Positions 1 to 8,225 of a stretch of DNA of 15,291 bases are shown one piece after another. Each line of letters starts with the position of its first letter. Position 1 is the first letter of the stretch. The stretch is from Baffinella frigidus (lineage: Eukaryota > Cryptophyceae > Cryptomonadales > Baffinellaceae). The stretch spans positions 427,166 through 442,456 of the forward strand of contig MU646608.1 in the NCBI GenBank assembly GCA_026770585.1, in the 5' to 3' direction. Position numbers and translations under genes: made by a program. The notes under the pieces were generated by a model. The model had not been told where the DNA came from and ran no database searches. It was given only the letters and a program-made list of their open reading frames with translations.

Positions 1-23
1 TCTCTCTCTCTCTCGGGAGAGAC

Positions 24-1519
24 CTTGCTCTTGAGGAGGCTGTTAATCTCGAGGGACTCTTCGAGAGAGTCAGAGAGGATGAGCTCCTTCTTCGACCTTG
101 ACCTGCATCCACGCCACGCCCCGCGTCACCACCCCTCCACTGCCACGCCCCGCCCCGCCCCGCTAACAACGCGTTACCACGACACGCCCCGGCCCGCGTG
201 ACTGCCCCCTTCTCCACCGTGCTCTCCAGGACGAGCCGTGGCCCGCCCAGCGGGCCACGGTGTCAAGCGCGGGAGCATCGGGGGAGCATGGCAGGGACGC
301 GCGACACTTCAACGGCAACTTGTCTGCGCCCGCGCGGCAGCACTCGAAGCACGCGCCGCGCCACGCCCTCTGCCGGGCCAAGGAACCACACCAGCGCAGG
401 AACCACCCAGCTTTGTGCGTGGCCCGGGGGGGCGGATGCTAGCGGGAGTGCGCCAGGCGTGGCACTGAATGCTAGCGGGAGTGTGGTAGGCGTGGCACGC
501 ACCGCTCCTCGATCTCGCGGGTCTTGGCCACACTCCTCTTTGTGTTGTCCAGCTCCTGCACCGTGCCGAGCAACCGCGTCACGCGTCACCCTCGCTGCCC
601 CACAACCAACTCCCGTGTGGGCCGTGGTATCATCCGTGGGATGGCAAGCCCTGCGGGAGCACGCGGGAGCACACCGCTGCGTGCAAGCAAGGTGGCGAGT
701 GGCTAGGGGGGGCGGGTTTGAGTACCGCTTCCATGGCAACCATGCGCTCGTTTGCGGACTTGAGCTCGAGCTCGAGGGCAGCGATCTTCTGAACCGCGAG
801 CTTGTGCTCCTCCCTGAGCGGCCCGATGGTGACCTCCAGCCCCTCGCCGCGCTCATGCACCCCCCGCAGCTGGGCCTGCGACGTGAAGAGCGCGGTGGCC
901 ATGTGCGCGAACATCGCGAGGAAGTGCTTGCGGCACCGGTCGATGAGCTCCGCGCGCTCCAAGCACGCCAGCTGCACCTGCTTCACCACCTCGCTCAACA
1001 CCATGTCCACGCCCACGATCGTCGCCTCCAGCACTTCCATCAGCGAGTCGGCGTCCCCTTCCTCCGCGGCGTCGCGCGCAACCTTGTCTGGGTCGTACCC
1101 TCCGAGGCTCTCGCGGATCTTTTGTTGCAGGTCCTGGTTTCGGGAGTCGGTTTGAGGGTTGAGGGTTCAGGGTGCATGGTTTAGGGTTTAGGGTTGAGGG
1201 TTGAGGATTAAGGGCTGAGAGGTTTAGGGTTTAGGGTTGGGGGTTTGGGGTGTAGGTTTTAGGGTGTAGAGTGTAGGGTGTAGGGTTTAGGGTTTAGGGA
1301 TTAGGGTTTAGGGCTTAGGGTTTAGGGCTTAGGGCTTAGGGTTCAGGGTTTAGGGTTGGGGGTTGGGGGTTTAGGATTTTGAGGGTGTAAGTTTGATGGT
1401 TGAGGGTTTGGGTTGAAGAGTTGATGGTTTAGGGTTTAGGGTTTGGGGTTTAGGGTTTAGGTCTTAGGTCTTACGGTTTAGGGTTGAGGGTTGAGGGTTC
1501 AGGGTTTGGGGTCTGGAAT

Positions 1520-1550
<31 letters not shown>

Positions 1551-2007
1551 TTGTTGCCTCGAACTTCTTCACCAAGAGCAACGCCGCCTCGCGCGAATCC
1601 GTTTGTCCGCGCGACTGCAGGCCCAGCGGCACCCCGCCTCCTAAAGGCACACTCTTCGGGCGAAGTGTCTCAAGCTGCTTGTAGACATCGTCGCCAAGGT
1701 TATCGCGCCGCGTCCTACTGCTGCCGGAGTTTCGCGAGATGCTCCCATTCAGCATCGGGCTGCGGTTGCGCATCGACCCTCCCAGCCTTGGGTTCGGCCC
1801 GGGAACGTGCCGCGACACAACTTTGTTCCAAAGCTCCATAGGGATGCCCGAGTCCGCGTTCTCCTCCAGTTCATGGCTGTCCACGCTGTCCTCCCACGCC
1901 ACCGAGAACTCGCCGGTGGGTCGACGTTCGCCGCCACCGCTCGCCGCCTTTTGCGACGAGACCGACGGAAGTTTGACACCGGGAACGCCCTCGCGCTTCG
2001 AGGACAT
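24..2007 (-). CDS. Axonemal dynein light chain-like coiled-coil protein, 5' part, gene runs off left edge
   Basis: I model four exons in minus-strand order: 2007-1573, 1133-726, 555-503 and 102-24, about 325 codons. All introns are GT-AG and the phases agree. The first ATG (2007-2005) follows an in-frame stop near 2115. Exon 1 looks disordered, rich in Ser, Arg and Gly, with a short helix-like patch IPMELWNKVVSRHV. Exon 2 carries MVLSEVVKQ then VQLACLERAELIDRCR, followed by a long heptad-rich helix. This resembles the Ax_dynein_light family (p28/DNALI1, AXDND1), where a 'DELxRQV..NCxERGxLLxRVR' segment precedes a coiled coil. Exon 3 (ELDNTKRSVAKTREIEER) and exon 4 continue the coiled coil. 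p28 is a light chain of single-headed inner-arm dyneins, so an axonemal role is inferred. The 145-residue lead is longer than in p28, so an AXDND1-like or lineage-specific member is possible. The last donor, at 23, is tentative; the frame stays open to the window edge. Confidence 0.72.
435..500. repeat. Two-copy tandem duplication of about 33 bp
   Basis: Two near-identical units each begin ATGCTAGCGGGAGTG and end AGGCGTGGCAC, at about 435-466 and 468-498. They lie in the third intron of the dynein-light-chain-like gene. The second unit abuts the minus-strand 5' splice site at 502. The rest of that intron (103-434) is GC-rich with CCACGCCCCG-type runs and shows no other feature. Confidence 0.75.
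1151..1556. repeat. Degenerate telomere-like heptamer array filling intron 1 of the dynein-light-chain-like gene
   Basis: The plus strand reads TTTAGGG, GGTTGAG, GTGTAGG and similar 7-bp units; the sense (minus) strand is therefore C-rich. The array takes up about 400 of the 439 nt of the intron at 1572-1134. It stops about 16 nt from the donor and about 15-20 nt from the acceptor. Short homogenised blocks occur, such as four GGGTTGA units near 1525-1555. The units resemble plant-type telomere repeats but are too diverged to be an active chromosome end. Confidence 0.9.
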
Positions 2008-2239
2008 CGTTCCGGATGTCGATTTTTGAAAGTTGGAAACTGGCTTCGCCACCGGCGTGCGGTTGCTCCTGGGCGGGGGAGGCAGGGTCCTTCCGAGGCA
2101 GGGTCCTGCCTCTCAAGGCCTTGAGAGGAAAGAGGGAAGAAGAGAAGTCCCCGGGAAGAGAGGCTGGGGAAATCCGTTGGTCGACCTTCTTGAGGTTATG
2201 ACCCTGGTCCCGTCCCCGGTCACGTGACCATCCCCCAAA
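2008..2239. promoter_or_regulatory. Divergent intergenic region, likely bidirectional promoter, with 20-bp palindrome
   Basis: Only 232 bp separate the proposed start codons of the minus-strand gene (2007) and the plus-strand gene (2240), so the two probably share a promoter region. The perfect palindrome CCTCTCAAGGCCTTGAGAGG lies at 2109-2128. Just upstream, AGGCAGGGTCCT occurs twice (about 2080-2106), the second copy forming GGCAG-N4-CTGCC. No TATA box is obvious. Regulatory use is inferred from position. Confidence 0.45.
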
Positions 2240-3586
2240 ATGGTGAGGGCGCGCTATTTGTGGCACCGGCGTGGCCTTTGGATTGGGCATCCGCCATGAG
2301 GGGTTGTCCCAGCTGTGTCACATCCCCAATGCGCGCTGTGATAGCGCCCGCAGGAGGGCCGTTTCCTGTGCTGGACGACCTCGCAACAGACCTCAGCCAG
2401 GCCTTGACATGGCTCTCGAAGATGTGTTCCGTTTGCCTTAAACACCGCCCCTTCCGCAGTTCCAGCTTCTGCACAACCACAACGGCATCCACCGCATGTC
2501 GCACAAGAAGGTGAGCCGCCACCCCGATTCCGTCCCTGAGGGGAGCGCCCTTTGTTGTGCATGACGTTTCATTTCAACAGGCCAGCTGACACCCTCGAAC
2601 CCCTGGCGAGCAGTTCGGGACGTTCGACTTCATCGCGCCCACCCCGGTCCTCCCCGCCCCCCTTCCCGAACAGCACCAACACGCTGTCCATCCCTTTCCC
2701 CTCCCCTCCCAACCAAGTCTAGAGAGCTCCCGGCTGTCTGACGCAGCGATGTGGTGCAGACCTCCCACTGGTGTGAGGAGACCGCCGCGGGCCTCCAGGT
2801 CTGCAGCTCCCCGAACGCCAACCTCCACGTCGGTTACATCAAGTCTGAGGTGCTCCGCCTTCCATGCATCCCCCCTCGCCTCACACACATCAACATTGAT
2901 AGAGGACATGATGCACGCGAGCCCTACACCCTAAACACTGAACCCTAAACCCTACACCCTACATCCTGAACCCTAAACCCCTCAACCCTAAATCCTAGTG
3001 TAGGGTGTAGGGTGAAGTTCTCGCTGCGCGGCGAGCTGATAAAAGATATCAACCCCACACCCTACACCCTACACCCTACACCCTACACCCTACACCCTAC
3101 ACCCCACACCCAACACCCTACACCCCACACCCTACACCCTACACCCTACACCCTACACCCTGAACCTGAACCCCACACCATACACCCTCCACACACCACC
3201 CCACACCCTACACCCTACACCCTACACCCTACATCCTACACCCTACACCCTACATCCTACACCCTACATCCTACACCCTACACCCTACACCCTACACCCT
3301 ACACCCTACACCCTACACCCTACCCCCTACACCCTACACCCTACACCCTACACCCTACACCCTACACCCTACACCCTACACCCTACACCCTACACCCTAC
3401 ATCCTACACCCTACACCCTACACCCTACACCCTACACCCTACACCCTACACCCTACCCCCTACACCCGCTGCGCGCCCAGCGCCCCTCACGCCCCTGGTT
3501 GTTTGTTCCCGCCTTTCGCGCAGTACACGATTGCCAGAGAGGTGGTACCTGGCGCTATCAAGCCGTTTCTGACTCCCGGTGGATGA
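2240..3586 (+). CDS. Small unrecognised protein gene, five short exons
   Basis: Proposed exons are 2240-2242 (ATG only), 2460-2510, 2614-2646, 2760-2849 and 3524-3586 (TGA). They give about 79 residues and every junction is phase 0. Support: an in-frame TGA (2225-2227) lies just upstream; the donors ATG|GTGAGG and AAG|GTGAGC are strong; and exons 2-4 are almost all G/C at third positions (16/17, 11/11 and about 27/30). The antisense frame over exon 4 is clearly poorer. Peptides are FQLLHNHNGIHRMSHKK, FGTFDFIAPTP, TSHWCEETAAGLQVCSSPNA and onward, then YTIAREVVPGAIKPFLTPGG. The last exon has weaker composition (11/20). A stronger-looking acceptor at 2580 would put a stop in frame at once. Exon 4 could instead begin at 2747, but the phase then fails. 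I recognise no family. Gene presence is moderately sure; exact boundaries are not. Confidence 0.42.
2922..3472. repeat. CCCTACA heptamer array inside the last intron of the small plus-strand gene
   Basis: From 3051 to 3472 the plus strand is an almost pure array of the 7-bp unit CCCTACA, with rare variants CCCTACC, CATCCTA and CCCCACA; over 50 units are visible. The first part (2922-2998) mixes CCCTAAA, CCCTACA and CCCTGAA. At 3000-3013 two units are inverted (TGTAGGG), and about 37 bp of non-repeat sequence (3014-3050) separates them from the main array. The unit differs from CCCTAAA by one base and has no stop codon in any plus frame, so it creates a long meaningless open frame. Confidence 0.93.
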
Positions 3587-3706
3587 CGGTTTCGATGCGG
3601 CAGGCGGCAGCGGGCTGGGTCGCGGGTGCTGGGGGGTACCACACCGGCAACTACACCAAGTAGATGCTTCACGAGCACTGTACAGCTGTGCCTGCTCGCT
3701 TTTTCG

Positions 3707-3712
3707 AATAAA
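3707..3712 (+). terminator. Candidate polyadenylation signal AATAAA
   Basis: AATAAA lies 121 nt after the proposed stop codon of the small plus-strand gene, in a locally A/T-rich stretch. It is the only canonical hexamer close downstream. Usage is inferred. Confidence 0.4.
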
Positions 3713-4418
3713 AACTTCCGGCACTTTGACAAGAGTTTTCAACTTGGTGATAGGTGGTTGGGAATGCACCCACATCACCTCACTCCCTTCCTCGCCACAG
3801 AAGAGAAACATGTAGCAGACAATCTGCGTATGATCCCGGGCTCAGCCCAATGGGGCAAAGACGTGGGCCCTGAAGCACCCCCCACACTCGATAGACGTGA
3901 TCGTCGCAACGGCCCGTCCTGGGGAGGAAGCTCCCCCCTGCCCAAAACACCAGTTTAAATCGGTTGCGACTGCACCAGAAAAGTTTGCCAAGCTCGAGCA
4001 ACGGCATCCCTTGAGATAGACGAACATGGTGCATCCCGTACGTGGAGCGATGTGGCGTGCGTGGTAAGATGACACCATATCGTGGAGCACACCATCGTTG
4101 GGGCGTACACTGTACCTTTGAGGGACCTTCGATATGCCCGGAGCCGGCCTATGGGGCGCAGCTTTGCACCCTCACTTGGACCGAGGAGTGATGTGAGAGT
4201 GAGGGGGGGCGGGGGGGCGTGCGGGATGGCGAGGGGGGGTGCAGCGAGGGCATCAAGAGTGTCAGCGTCTTCTGGTATGTCGGTGAATTGAATGAAGCCT
4301 CATGTATTCGTTCCAGGGCTCTGCCGCAGACCAGTTCTCCCTCTGCTTGCAGCTGCTGTTCGCGTTTCCCAGTGTGTATGCTTTCCACCACAAGAGCGCA
4401 CATAGATTTTTGGCCTGT
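3713..4418. other. Intergenic stretch without a gene; G-quadruplex-prone run at 4203-4239
   Basis: No open frame here has convincing splice context or composition. The only marked structure is four plus-strand G runs (4203-4209, 4211-4217, 4223-4225 and 4233-4239), which could form a G-quadruplex. Confidence 0.5.
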
Positions 4419-4595
4419 CCTGAGAATTCCAGACTCCATCCTGAGACCTCCATACTCTTTTTTGAGACCTCCTGACTCCATCCTGAGACCGTCTGGCGCT
4501 ATCGAGTGACCTCATGACTCTATCGTGAGGCCTCCATACCCTTTTGACTCTATCCAGTGACCTCGTGACTTTATTCTCAGTCCTCAGAACTGTAC
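4419..4595. repeat. 21-bp tandem minisatellite, about 8.5 units
   Basis: Units of exactly 21 bp start at 4419, 4440, 4461, 4482, 4503 and 4524. A 9-bp partial unit follows at 4545-4553, then units at 4554 and 4575. The common pattern is C-NNTGA(G)-ACCTC-N4-CTCTAT. Because 21 is a multiple of three, the frames stay open and give repetitive peptides that are not evidence of coding. The next unit start (4596) runs into the hairpin at 4597-4651. Confidence 0.85.
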
Positions 4596-4596
4596 C

Positions 4597-4651
4597 GTGA
4601 GACAGAAACCATGACAAACCCTGTCATGGTTTCTCAGCAACTCTGTCTCAC
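4597..4651. repeat. Two-stem inverted repeat (hairpin)
   Basis: The outer stem GTGAGACAG (4597-4605) pairs perfectly with CTGTCTCAC (4643-4651). The inner stem AAACCATGACA (4606-4616) pairs perfectly with TGTCATGGTTT (4622-4632) around a 5-nt loop. Ten unpaired bases (4633-4642) form a one-sided bulge. Confidence 0.85.
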
Positions 4652-4701
4652 TGTCCTGCACTGCGAATCCACAGGTTTTGTAAAAGTCAACAGTCCACTT
4701 G

Positions 4702-4780
4702 AGGTCCTTTAGATTTTAATTTCGCCGAACATATGCCAACAACACACCCTTCCGTAGAAAGGACTGTAGAGAAAGCACAA
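4702..4780. repeat. Dispersed GGTCCTTTAG repeat, copy A (5' fragment)
   Basis: It begins GGTCCTTTAG, then TTTTAATTTCGCC, then CCTTCCGTAGAAAGGACTG and GAGAAAGCA. It matches the first ~80 bp of copy B with several substitutions and then stops. A short A/T-rich gap separates it from copy B. Confidence 0.8.
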
Positions 4781-4818
4781 ATATATCAACTTTAGAAACG
4801 AAATACGCGTAATGTGTA

Positions 4819-5159
4819 GTCCTTTAGGTCCTTTAGGTTTTAATTTCGCCCAACATAGCCCAACGACACGCCCTTCCGTAGAAAGGACTGCAGAGAAAGC
4901 ATTTTTGCAACCGGATTGCGTTTAGCTCTCCAGTGCAGAGGCTCGTGAAGAGGGGATAAAGGGTGAGTCCTTTATGGGGTGTTTGAGTTAGACCAAAAAG
5001 GCACAGTCCCGCACACACACCGAACCCCAAGTTAGCCTTTAAGAGGCTCATGGTATCCCATGATTGAAGTATGAGAGCTCCAACCACGAATACCCCAAAA
5101 AAACAAAAACATGATTTTAAAAAGTGAGAGGGTTGTGTGGAGGTGTGAGTTGAGGACAG
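4819..5159. repeat. Dispersed GGTCCTTTAG repeat, copy B (near full length)
   Basis: Order along the plus strand: a tandem GTCCTTTAG run; a TTTTAATTTCGCCCAACATA block; CCGTAGAAAGGACTGCAGAG; CTCTCCAGTGCAGAGGCTCG; a variable middle; CACACCGAACC; and a 43-nt hairpin (5052-5094) with GGTATCC pairing to GAATACC. An A-rich insert and the block GTGAGAGGGTTGTGTGG follow. Another GGTCCTTTA run sits at 5182-5203. The minus strand has an open frame of 84 codons (5087-4833), but the other copies break it, so I do not call a gene. Confidence 0.85.
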
Positions 5160-5289
5160 CGAGAGAGAACAAGAAAAGGAAGGGTCCTTTAGGTCCTTTA
5201 GGTTCTTCAGGGGAAAGAAAAGTGGATGTGAAGAGGTTTGCCCCCTGTACGGAAGTCAGCAAAGGCAAGGAGGCGAGACAGGTGGGTGT

Positions 5290-5770
5290 GTAGAGGTGTT
5301 AGCCCATCCACATGCGTTAGAGCCCAAGCTTTCTTGGCACCCATCCACGTTAGCACCCACCCGCGTTAGCGCTGTCAAACACCCACCCATTATAGTGTCC
5401 ATCCGCATTAGCGTTCACGCGTGACGTTGGGTGGTTAGGGGTTAGGGGTTGGGGGATAGGGGTTAGTCAGAGTTAGGGGTAGGTGACATGCGTCAGAGCC
5501 AATCCACACGTGTTAGAGCTCACCCACTCGCGTCAGTACCCCAACCACAAGCGTCAGTAAGCGTTCAGTGTTTAGTGTTTTAGTGCAACTTGAAAATAGT
5601 CGGTCGACACGAGTGAGGCAGAGCTAGAAAGGCGCGTCAGAGCCAACCCATACGCGTCTGAGACAATCCGAGCCAGCCCACACCATTCGTCAGACCTCAC
5701 CCAGAGCCCGCTGCACTCGTCACGAGTGGGTTTTAAAACCGGTCACGCACGTCAGAGCCCTCTAAAACGT
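5290..5770. repeat. Degenerate array of GCGTYAGAGCC-type units
   Basis: A motif like GCGT(T/C)AGAGCC followed by a CCAYCCAC-like segment recurs at irregular spacing of about 16-35 bp across this stretch. It looks like a decayed tandem array. A short TTAGGGG heptamer run (5432-5481) interrupts it. No gene is visible. Confidence 0.55.
5432..5481. repeat. Short telomere-like G-rich heptamer run
   Basis: The plus strand reads GGTTAGGGGTTAGGGGTTGG and related units, 7-bp period, about six units. It is intergenic, unlike the larger arrays. Confidence 0.7.
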
Positions 5771-5832
5771 GGGGCCGCGTCCTCCCACCTGCCCGAAATC
5801 GTTCAGCCTCAGATCACAAGGGCCGTTTGCAC

Positions 5833-5849
5833 CGCGCGCGCGCGCGCGC
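5833..5849. repeat. (CG)n microsatellite
   Basis: Seventeen bases of alternating C and G, a run that can adopt Z-form DNA. The neighbouring 5850-6120 stretch is A/T-richer and shows no feature. Confidence 0.9.
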
Positions 5850-6124
5850 TCCTCGTCCAGAGAGTCATTCCGCCACGCCTTCCACCTGTTGAAAATCGAT
5901 TGTTGGCCTTGAGTTACAAATAAAACGTCTCTGCCCTGGAAATATCCTGAGGCGTTCAAACTTTATCCCAAAACCTGAAAACTTGATCGTCACGGATCGT
6001 CACAACACTCCATAGTAAAGCCTGAAAATGCACCCTGACGACCGTTTCTCAGTTTTGAACTAGATTGCAAGTGAAATTTCAAAAAAAAACTAAACCTTGA
6101 ATCTCGAGCCCTGAAAACCTGAAC

Positions 6125-6245
6125 TTTAAATTCTCAACACAACACCCCCAAACTCTAAGCCCTCAAACCTAGACCCTAAACCATAAATCCTTAACCCTGA
6201 ACCCCAAAACCTAAACCGTGAATCCTGAAGCCTAATCCCTAAACC
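6125..6245. repeat. Degenerate CCCTAAA-like array, intergenic
   Basis: Diverged units such as CCCTAAA, CCATAAA and CCCTGAA occur on the plus strand. The left end (about 6131-6160) resembles the non-telomeric module that recurs in the large NOL9 intron: ACACAACACCC then CTCTAA is shared with about 11341-11361. Confidence 0.7.
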
Positions 6246-6254
6246 TTTTTCAGA

Positions 6255-6440
6255 AGGGCTACTTGTCCCTGAAGTGGCTAATACACTCATAGGCCCTACC
6301 TTAGGGCCCTAGGACCTGCCTAAGACCTCTTGGCAGTCAAATTTGACTGCCTGGCCACTTAAGGGATCTAGGACGTGACTTGTGTCATGTCACTCCGGCT
6401 ATGCGTAAATGTACATGGGGGACATCCTCTCTAAATCCCC
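6255..6440. mobile_element. Fold-back element A (MITE-like, borders uncertain)
   Basis: It contains the perfect palindrome GGCAGTCAAATTTGACTGCC (6332-6351) inside a wider imperfect stem: CCCTGAAGTGGC (6267-6278) against GCCACTTAAGGG (6354-6365). Its right part, ACGTGACTTGTGTCATGTCA and CTCCGG, is nearly the same as 7305-7330 in fold-back element B. Both are followed by TACATGGGG. No target duplication was found. Confidence 0.55.
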
Positions 6441-6735
6441 ATACATCCCTGGACACCCTTAACCCCGAAACCCCACACCCTATACCCTCAATGAGAGTGA
6501 TCAACTTAGCGCGTTCGACTGACTATGGTCTAACTGGTCGGAAATGATTTTGACATGACTTTGACATTTTTTTTCCATTTTTTTTGCCCATTTGTTTTCA
6601 GCCCACGGCGCCCCGCGTGGCGCCCCCCCACTCCCCGCACCTCAACTTGATCCTGAAAAAAGGTTCGAACAAATTCAGGCTTGAGATGACTGTTTGTACA
6701 GGTTATCTGGACCAGGCCGCTAAAAAAAACGGCTT

Positions 6736-6846
6736 TTGTTTTGATTTTGCCCCAGACAGCCCAACGACACGCCTCTCCGTAGAAACGACTGCAGAGAAAG
6801 TATTTCTGCTTTCGGATCGCGTTTAGCTCTCCACTGCAGAGGCTCC
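6736..6846. repeat. Dispersed GGTCCTTTAG repeat, copy C (truncated)
   Basis: It matches the block from the TTTTGATTTTGCC-like start through CCGTAGAAACGACTGCAGAG to CTCTCCACTGCAGAGGCTC, then joins copy D directly. Copies C, D and E lie head to tail. Confidence 0.8.
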
Positions 6847-7003
6847 TGTAGGTCCTTGAGGGTTTAATTTCTCCCAACATGGCCCGACGACTCGCCCTTT
6901 CGTAGAAAGGATCCGCAAAGAAAGAATTTTTGCTTTTGCATCGCACTGAGCTCTCCAGTGCAGAGGCTCGTGAAAAGGGGATACAGGGAGGTTCTCTTGG
7001 GGC
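6847..7003. repeat. Dispersed GGTCCTTTAG repeat, copy D (truncated)
   Basis: It starts with GGTCCTTGAGGGTTTAATTT and runs through CGTAGAAAGGATCCGCAAAG and CTCTCCAGTGCAGAGGCTCG to GGGGATACAGGG. It lacks the hairpin end seen in copies B and F. Confidence 0.8.
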
Positions 7004-7010
7004 CACCTTT

Positions 7011-7567
7011 TAGTTCCTTATGGCTTTGATTTCGCCCACCATAGCCCAACGACACGCCGTTTCGTAAAAGGGATCTGCTCTGGGGCTACTACCCCAATAG
7101 GATCATCCACTCACCCCTCGAAGCCTCGTGAGGGGGAGTCTGGGGCTACTACCACAACAGGGCTCATAACCTCTGGCGGAAGTGCTCCGCTCGGGCGCTA
7201 GAGACACACGGAGACATCGTGTGCGAGTTAGGCTTCACTGAGAGAAGGACGGAGCCGCACGTGCAGTGGGCTTACATCTCCTTGTAGTGGACGTGACTGA
7301 GCGTACGTGACCTGTGTAAAGTCACTCCGGGATCCTACATGGGGCAATATCCCCAGACTCCCCCTCACGAGGCTGCGAGGGGTGAGTGGATGATCCTATT
7401 GGGGTAGTAGCCCCAGATCTGCAGAGAAAGCATTTTTGCTTTGGAATCCCGTTTAGCTCTCCAGTGCAGAGGCTCGTGAAGAGCGGATACAGGGCGGCTC
7501 TGTTGGGGTGTTTGAGTTGATCCAGAGGATCGCGCTCGCGCACGCACCGAACCCAAGTCAGCCTTCA
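7011..7567. repeat. Dispersed GGTCCTTTAG repeat, copy E, split by a fold-back insertion
   Basis: The left part (7011-7078) ends at GGGATCTGC and the right part resumes at 7418 with TCTGCAGAGAAAGC. Removing 7079-7417 and one TCTGC restores the family sequence. The right part goes on through CACACCGAACC-like sequence to GTCAGCCTTCAT. Confidence 0.85.
7079..7417. mobile_element. Fold-back element B: 339-bp MITE-like insertion with 67-bp inverted repeats and 5-bp target duplication
   Basis: The terminal inverted repeats are 7079-7145 and 7351-7417, with one mismatch in 67 bp (GAAGCC against GCAGCC in the repeat orientation). The ends are TCTGGGGCTACTACC and its complement. TCTGC flanks both sides (7074-7078 and 7418-7422), and the insertion interrupts repeat copy E. 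No transposase frame is present, so it is non-autonomous. TCTGGGGCTACTACC recurs at 7139, which suggests an inner element (about 7139-7357) nested within duplicated ends. Confidence 0.88.
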
Positions 7568-7576
7568 TCCGCCAAA

Positions 7577-7932
7577 AGGCCCTTTAGGTCCTTTATTTTC
7601 GTTGATTTCGGTCCTTTTAGGTCCTTTAGGTTTTAATTTCGCCCAACATAGCCCAACGCCACGCCCTTCCGTAGAAAGGACTGCAGAGAAAGCATTTTTG
7701 CTTTCGGATCGCGTTTTGCTCTCCAGTGCAGAGGCTCGTGAAGAGGGGATAAAGAGTTGGCTCTTTTGGGGTGGGTGAAGGTATGCGATACCGCTCCCAT
7801 GCTCACTGAACACACACCGAACCACAAGTCAGCCTTAATGAGGCTCATGGTATCCCATGGTTGAAGTATAAAAGCTCCAACCACGGATACCACACAAGGT
7901 GAGGGGGGTTGTGTGGGGGTGCGAGATGAGAC
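7577..7932. repeat. Dispersed GGTCCTTTAG repeat, copy F (near full length)
   Basis: It opens with two GGTCCTTTA-type runs (7577-7598 and about 7610-7630) and follows the copy B order closely. It ends with a 43-nt hairpin (7849-7891) whose GGTATCC pairs with GGATACC, then the block GGGTTGTGTGGGGGTGCGAG. The hairpin loop includes TATAAAAG (7867-7874), a good TATA-box match, about 450 bp upstream of the NOL9 start; promoter use is speculative. Confidence 0.85.
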
Positions 7933-8225
7933 AGATGTCAAACCATAAACGCACTTATTGACACTTATTGACTTTATTCGAAAGTGAGAATGCACGGTGC
8001 AGAAATGAGGCGAGCTTAGGAAAATACTCGGGTAATCATCCGGTTGAATCCTAAGGCAAGAAACTGCCACTAGAAATATTTGAGAGTTCCATCAGAGGCA
8101 GACTTCCATAAGGGAGCCCAGTCCCCCGATGGTTCCCGCAGAGCACCCGTCGATGGCCTCTGCCTACTCCACACACAGTTGCCCCGGACTGGGCAAAAAT
8201 ATGATGTAAGGTCCTTTAGGTCAGC

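Noticed and set aside
198-1184. 328-codon plus-strand open frame
   Set aside because: It is antisense to three exons of the dynein-light-chain-like gene, crosses their introns, has no ATG start at its head, and ends in the heptamer array.
3051-3472. CRISPR-like array
   Set aside because: A pure 7-bp tandem repeat with no spacers, in eukaryotic DNA.
3012-3572. 186-codon plus-strand open frame made of TLHPTPY repeats
   Set aside because: It is the direct translation of the CCCTACA array, which has no stop in any frame. It lies in an intron and a different frame from the proposed last exon.
4833-5087. 84-codon minus-strand frame, with related frames in the other repeat copies
   Set aside because: The frames come from the dispersed repeat. 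Copies differ by frameshifts and truncations, with no sign of coding selection.
7849-7891. tRNA-like gene from GGTATCC ... GGATACC
   Set aside because: Only 43 nt folding as a single hairpin; no cloverleaf arms or anticodon loop.
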